Assembly (NCBI GenBank): GCA_017428585.1
Contig: JAFRQN010000153.1
Span: 1-8,342 of the forward strand
Reading direction: 5' to 3'
Length of the DNA: 8,342 nt
From: Bacteroidota bacterium
GTDB lineage: Bacteria > Bacteroidota > Ignavibacteria > Kapaibacteriales > UBA2268
The notes under the pieces are model-generated. The model worked only from the letters and a program-made list of their open reading frames with translations. It did no database searches and had not been told where the DNA came from. A program made the position numbers and the translations under genes. Positions within the stretch are counted from its first letter, which is position 1; each line of letters opens with the position of its first letter. Of this stretch, positions 7,211-8,342 are shown piece after piece.

Positions 7211-7561
7211 TTAATTATCAACCTTAGAAACAATTGCAGCTCTATCAAAGGTAAGCTTTGCATTTTCTACCTGTAAAACTACTTTTTTTTCTTCAAGTTT
7301 ATCAATTTTTCCATAAAGTCCTGCAGTAGTAACAACTTTATCTCCAACTTTTAAACTATCTAATAAAGCTTGATGTTCTTTTTGCCTTTTTTGTTGAGGT
7401 CGTATCATTAAAAAATACATAATTAGAATAACAGCACCAAACAATATTATTGTTGGAAGTATACTAGTTGATGCACTACCTGCATCTCCACCTGCTGGAG
7501 GTGGTGCCATAAGTAAGAAAGAACCTATAAAAGACATATTCTTCTCTAAAATATTATACAT
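7211..7561 (-). CDS. yajC: YajC, SecDF-associated preprotein translocase subunit
   Basis: YajC is a small single-span inner-membrane protein that associates with SecDF and the SecYEG translocon. The protein has a short N-terminal stretch with APPPAGGDAGSAS (19-31, typical of the Gly/Pro/Ala-rich lead of Bacteroidota YajC), one membrane helix (about 34-52, ILPTIILFGAVILIMYFLM), the signature IRPQQKRQKEHQ right after it, and the cytoplasmic domain LKVGDKVVTTAGLYGKI. The length of 116 residues is normal. The start is uncertain: Met9 (ATG at 7537-7535) would give 108 residues and has AGAGAAG just upstream. Bacteroidota rarely depend on Shine-Dalgarno pairing, so this does not decide it. It is a single-gene unit, followed by its own terminator and divergent from the TraB/GumN gene. 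No convincing promoter was found, and secD/secF are not in the window. Confidence 0.93.
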   Translation of the reverse strand: MYNILEKNMSFIGSFLLMAPPPAGGDAGSASTSILPTIILFGAVILIMYFLMIRPQQKRQKEHQALLDSLKVGDKVVTTAGLYGKIDKLEEKKVVLQVENAKLTFDRAAIVSKVDN

Positions 7562-7710
7562 TATAAAAATACAATTTACAAAAAAAAAACCAATTATTAA
7601 AATATTTTTTGTCTTTTTGATATTTTATATTTTATATTTGTAATATATTTATATTCAAATTTCAAATATTTATTTTACATATTATTTAATAACTATCAGT
7701 ATAATAATAT
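7562..7710. other. Divergent AT-rich intergenic region between yajC and the TraB/GumN gene
   Basis: This 149-nt region is almost entirely A and T and contains a run of ten A (7580-7589) close to the yajC start. It must hold the promoter of yajC (leftward) and that of the TraB/GumN gene (rightward). Only the rightward one can be matched to a consensus. No open reading frame or RNA gene is evident. Confidence 0.6.
7608..7640 (+). promoter_or_regulatory. Predicted promoter of the TraB/GumN lipoprotein gene
   Basis: TTTG (7608-7611), a 21-nt spacer and TATATTTG (7633-7640) match the Bacteroidota -33/-7 pattern (TTTG, TAnnTTTG). Transcription would start near 7646-7648, about 65 nt before the ATG at 7711. 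The background is very AT-rich, so a chance match is possible, although the G positions are informative. Confidence 0.5.
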
Positions 7711-8342
7711 ATGAAAAACAGAACGAAATTATTTTTAAGTTTAATAACATTTATAATATGTTGTTTTTTTATTTCTTCATGCAAAACTACAGAAAACGAC
7801 TATAAGCCGCATACATTACTTTGGTCTGTTGAAAGAAATAATAAAACTTTATATTTATTAGGCTCAGTACATATTGGCTCAGAAGATATCTATCCTTTAG
7901 ATAAAACTATAATGAAAGCATTTAATCAAGCAGACGTTTTAGGTGTTGAAATTAATCCTAAAAATGTAAATTTCCTTGATATGCTTTCTTTATTTTTCGA
8001 TCCATTAAGAGATAATAGCAAATTATTATCAAAAGAAACATATAATAAAATAAAAGAACTATTCGCATCTTTTAATCTGAATGATGAAATTATAAAAAAA
8101 TTAAAACCTGTAGGTATAGCAATTTTGTCTGAAGTATCCAAATTTTCAAAAATTGCTAAAACATTAAAAGGAATTGATAGTTTTGATAAAAGCATGGCTT
8201 CTTCTTTATCAACACCAGGTATAGATCAATACTTTTTAAATTTAGCAGACTCTACAGGAAAAGAAATATATGAAATAGAATCTGTAAAAAGACAACTAAG
8301 AGTATTTGAAGCTTTAGAAGATGTAATAGAAGATTATATAGA
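7711..8342 (+). CDS. TraB/PrgY/GumN-family lipoprotein, 3' end outside the window
   Basis: The frame from ATG 7711 stays open to the window end (210 codons visible). The protein starts MKNRTKLF, followed by a hydrophobic stretch and the lipobox ISSC with Cys24, so it is a predicted lipoprotein. The family call rests on HTLLWSVERNNKTLYLLGSVHIG (the GSxHIG motif), then YPLDKTIMKAFNQADVLGVEIN, and later LSTPGIDQYFLNLADSTGKEIYEIES with a following Gln. These match the TraB/PrgY/GumN pattern of a GxxH motif, a conserved glutamate and a 'GiDxyF...A...gK.i..lE...Q' block. Family knowledge: related Tiki proteins are metal-dependent proteases, while most bacterial members are uncharacterised, so a metalloprotease-like envelope role is inferred. 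The C-terminal part, usually carrying a second GxxH-type motif, is not visible. Confidence 0.8.
   Translation, partial: MKNRTKLFLSLITFIICCFFISSCKTTENDYKPHTLLWSVERNNKTLYLLGSVHIGSEDIYPLDKTIMKAFNQADVLGVEINPKNVNFLDMLSLFFDPLRDNSKLLSKETYNKIKELFASFNLNDEIIKKLKPVGIAILSEVSKFSKIAKTLKGIDSFDKSMASSLSTPGIDQYFLNLADSTGKEIYEIESVKRQLRVFEALEDVIEDYI

Noticed and set aside
7580..7589. Run of ten A near the yajC start as a phase-variable promoter spacer
   Set aside because: No promoter boxes with correct spacing flank it. Homopolymers are expected in such AT-rich DNA, and yajC is not a typical phase-variable gene.
7782..7789. Minus-strand TAGTTTTG as -7 box of a yajC promoter
   Set aside because: It fits TAnnTTTG, but no TTTG lies about 20 nt upstream on that strand, and it is over 200 nt from the yajC start.
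7926..8195. Minus-strand open frame opposite the TraB/GumN gene
   Set aside because: It overlaps a clear coding region with family motifs on the plus strand and has no recognisable product of its own.
1..8342. Defence system, mobile element, CRISPR array or tRNA/rRNA gene
   Set aside because: Both strands were read for transposase, integrase, nuclease and repeat-spacer patterns and for tRNA-like cloverleaf segments. None was seen, and the space is accounted for by core genes and short intergenic regions.

Overview
This window looks like a piece of a strongly AT-rich Bacteroidota chromosome, most likely Bacteroidales-like; the exact lineage cannot be read from sequence alone. The evidence is a DUF2723 (PMT/TMEM260-like) protein of the kind common in this phylum, two lipoproteins with short Cys-terminated signal peptides, start codons without convincing Shine-Dalgarno sites, and two promoter matches to the Bacteroidota vegetative pattern TTTG-N(about 20)-TAnnTTTG. 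All complete genes end in TAA. The content is mostly core housekeeping, and I found no mobile element, CRISPR array, tRNA or rRNA.

Layout. Positions 1-776 (+) hold the C-terminal part of a DUF2723 protein whose membrane part lies upstream of the window, followed by a strong hairpin (788-819). Positions 892-2025 (+) encode a lipoprotein with a degenerate LysM-like segment and an L,D-transpeptidase (YkuD) domain. It converges on infB, and the two share a bidirectional terminator (2047-2077). The minus strand carries a two-gene transcription/translation unit, nusA (7056-5596) then infB (5509-2099), 86 nt apart. nusA has its own promoter (7113-7144) and a very short leader containing a terminator-like hairpin plus seven U (7093-7074). 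Upstream of that is yajC (7561-7211, minus) with its own terminator (7164-7196). Divergent from yajC, after an AT-rich gap with a good promoter match (7608-7640), starts a TraB/GumN-family lipoprotein (7711 to the window end, +).

How the genes work together. nusA and infB encode a transcription elongation/termination factor and translation initiation factor 2, the usual pair of the rimP-nusA-infB operon, but rimP is not next to nusA here. YajC is the small membrane partner of the SecDF translocon. The transpeptidase, the TraB/GumN protein and the DUF2723 protein are envelope-associated functions in separate transcription units. The most interesting points are the possible attenuator in front of nusA, the altered SHSC active-site motif and extra cysteines of the transpeptidase, and the roughly 500-residue charged linker in IF2. 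I see no convincing undescribed multi-gene system.
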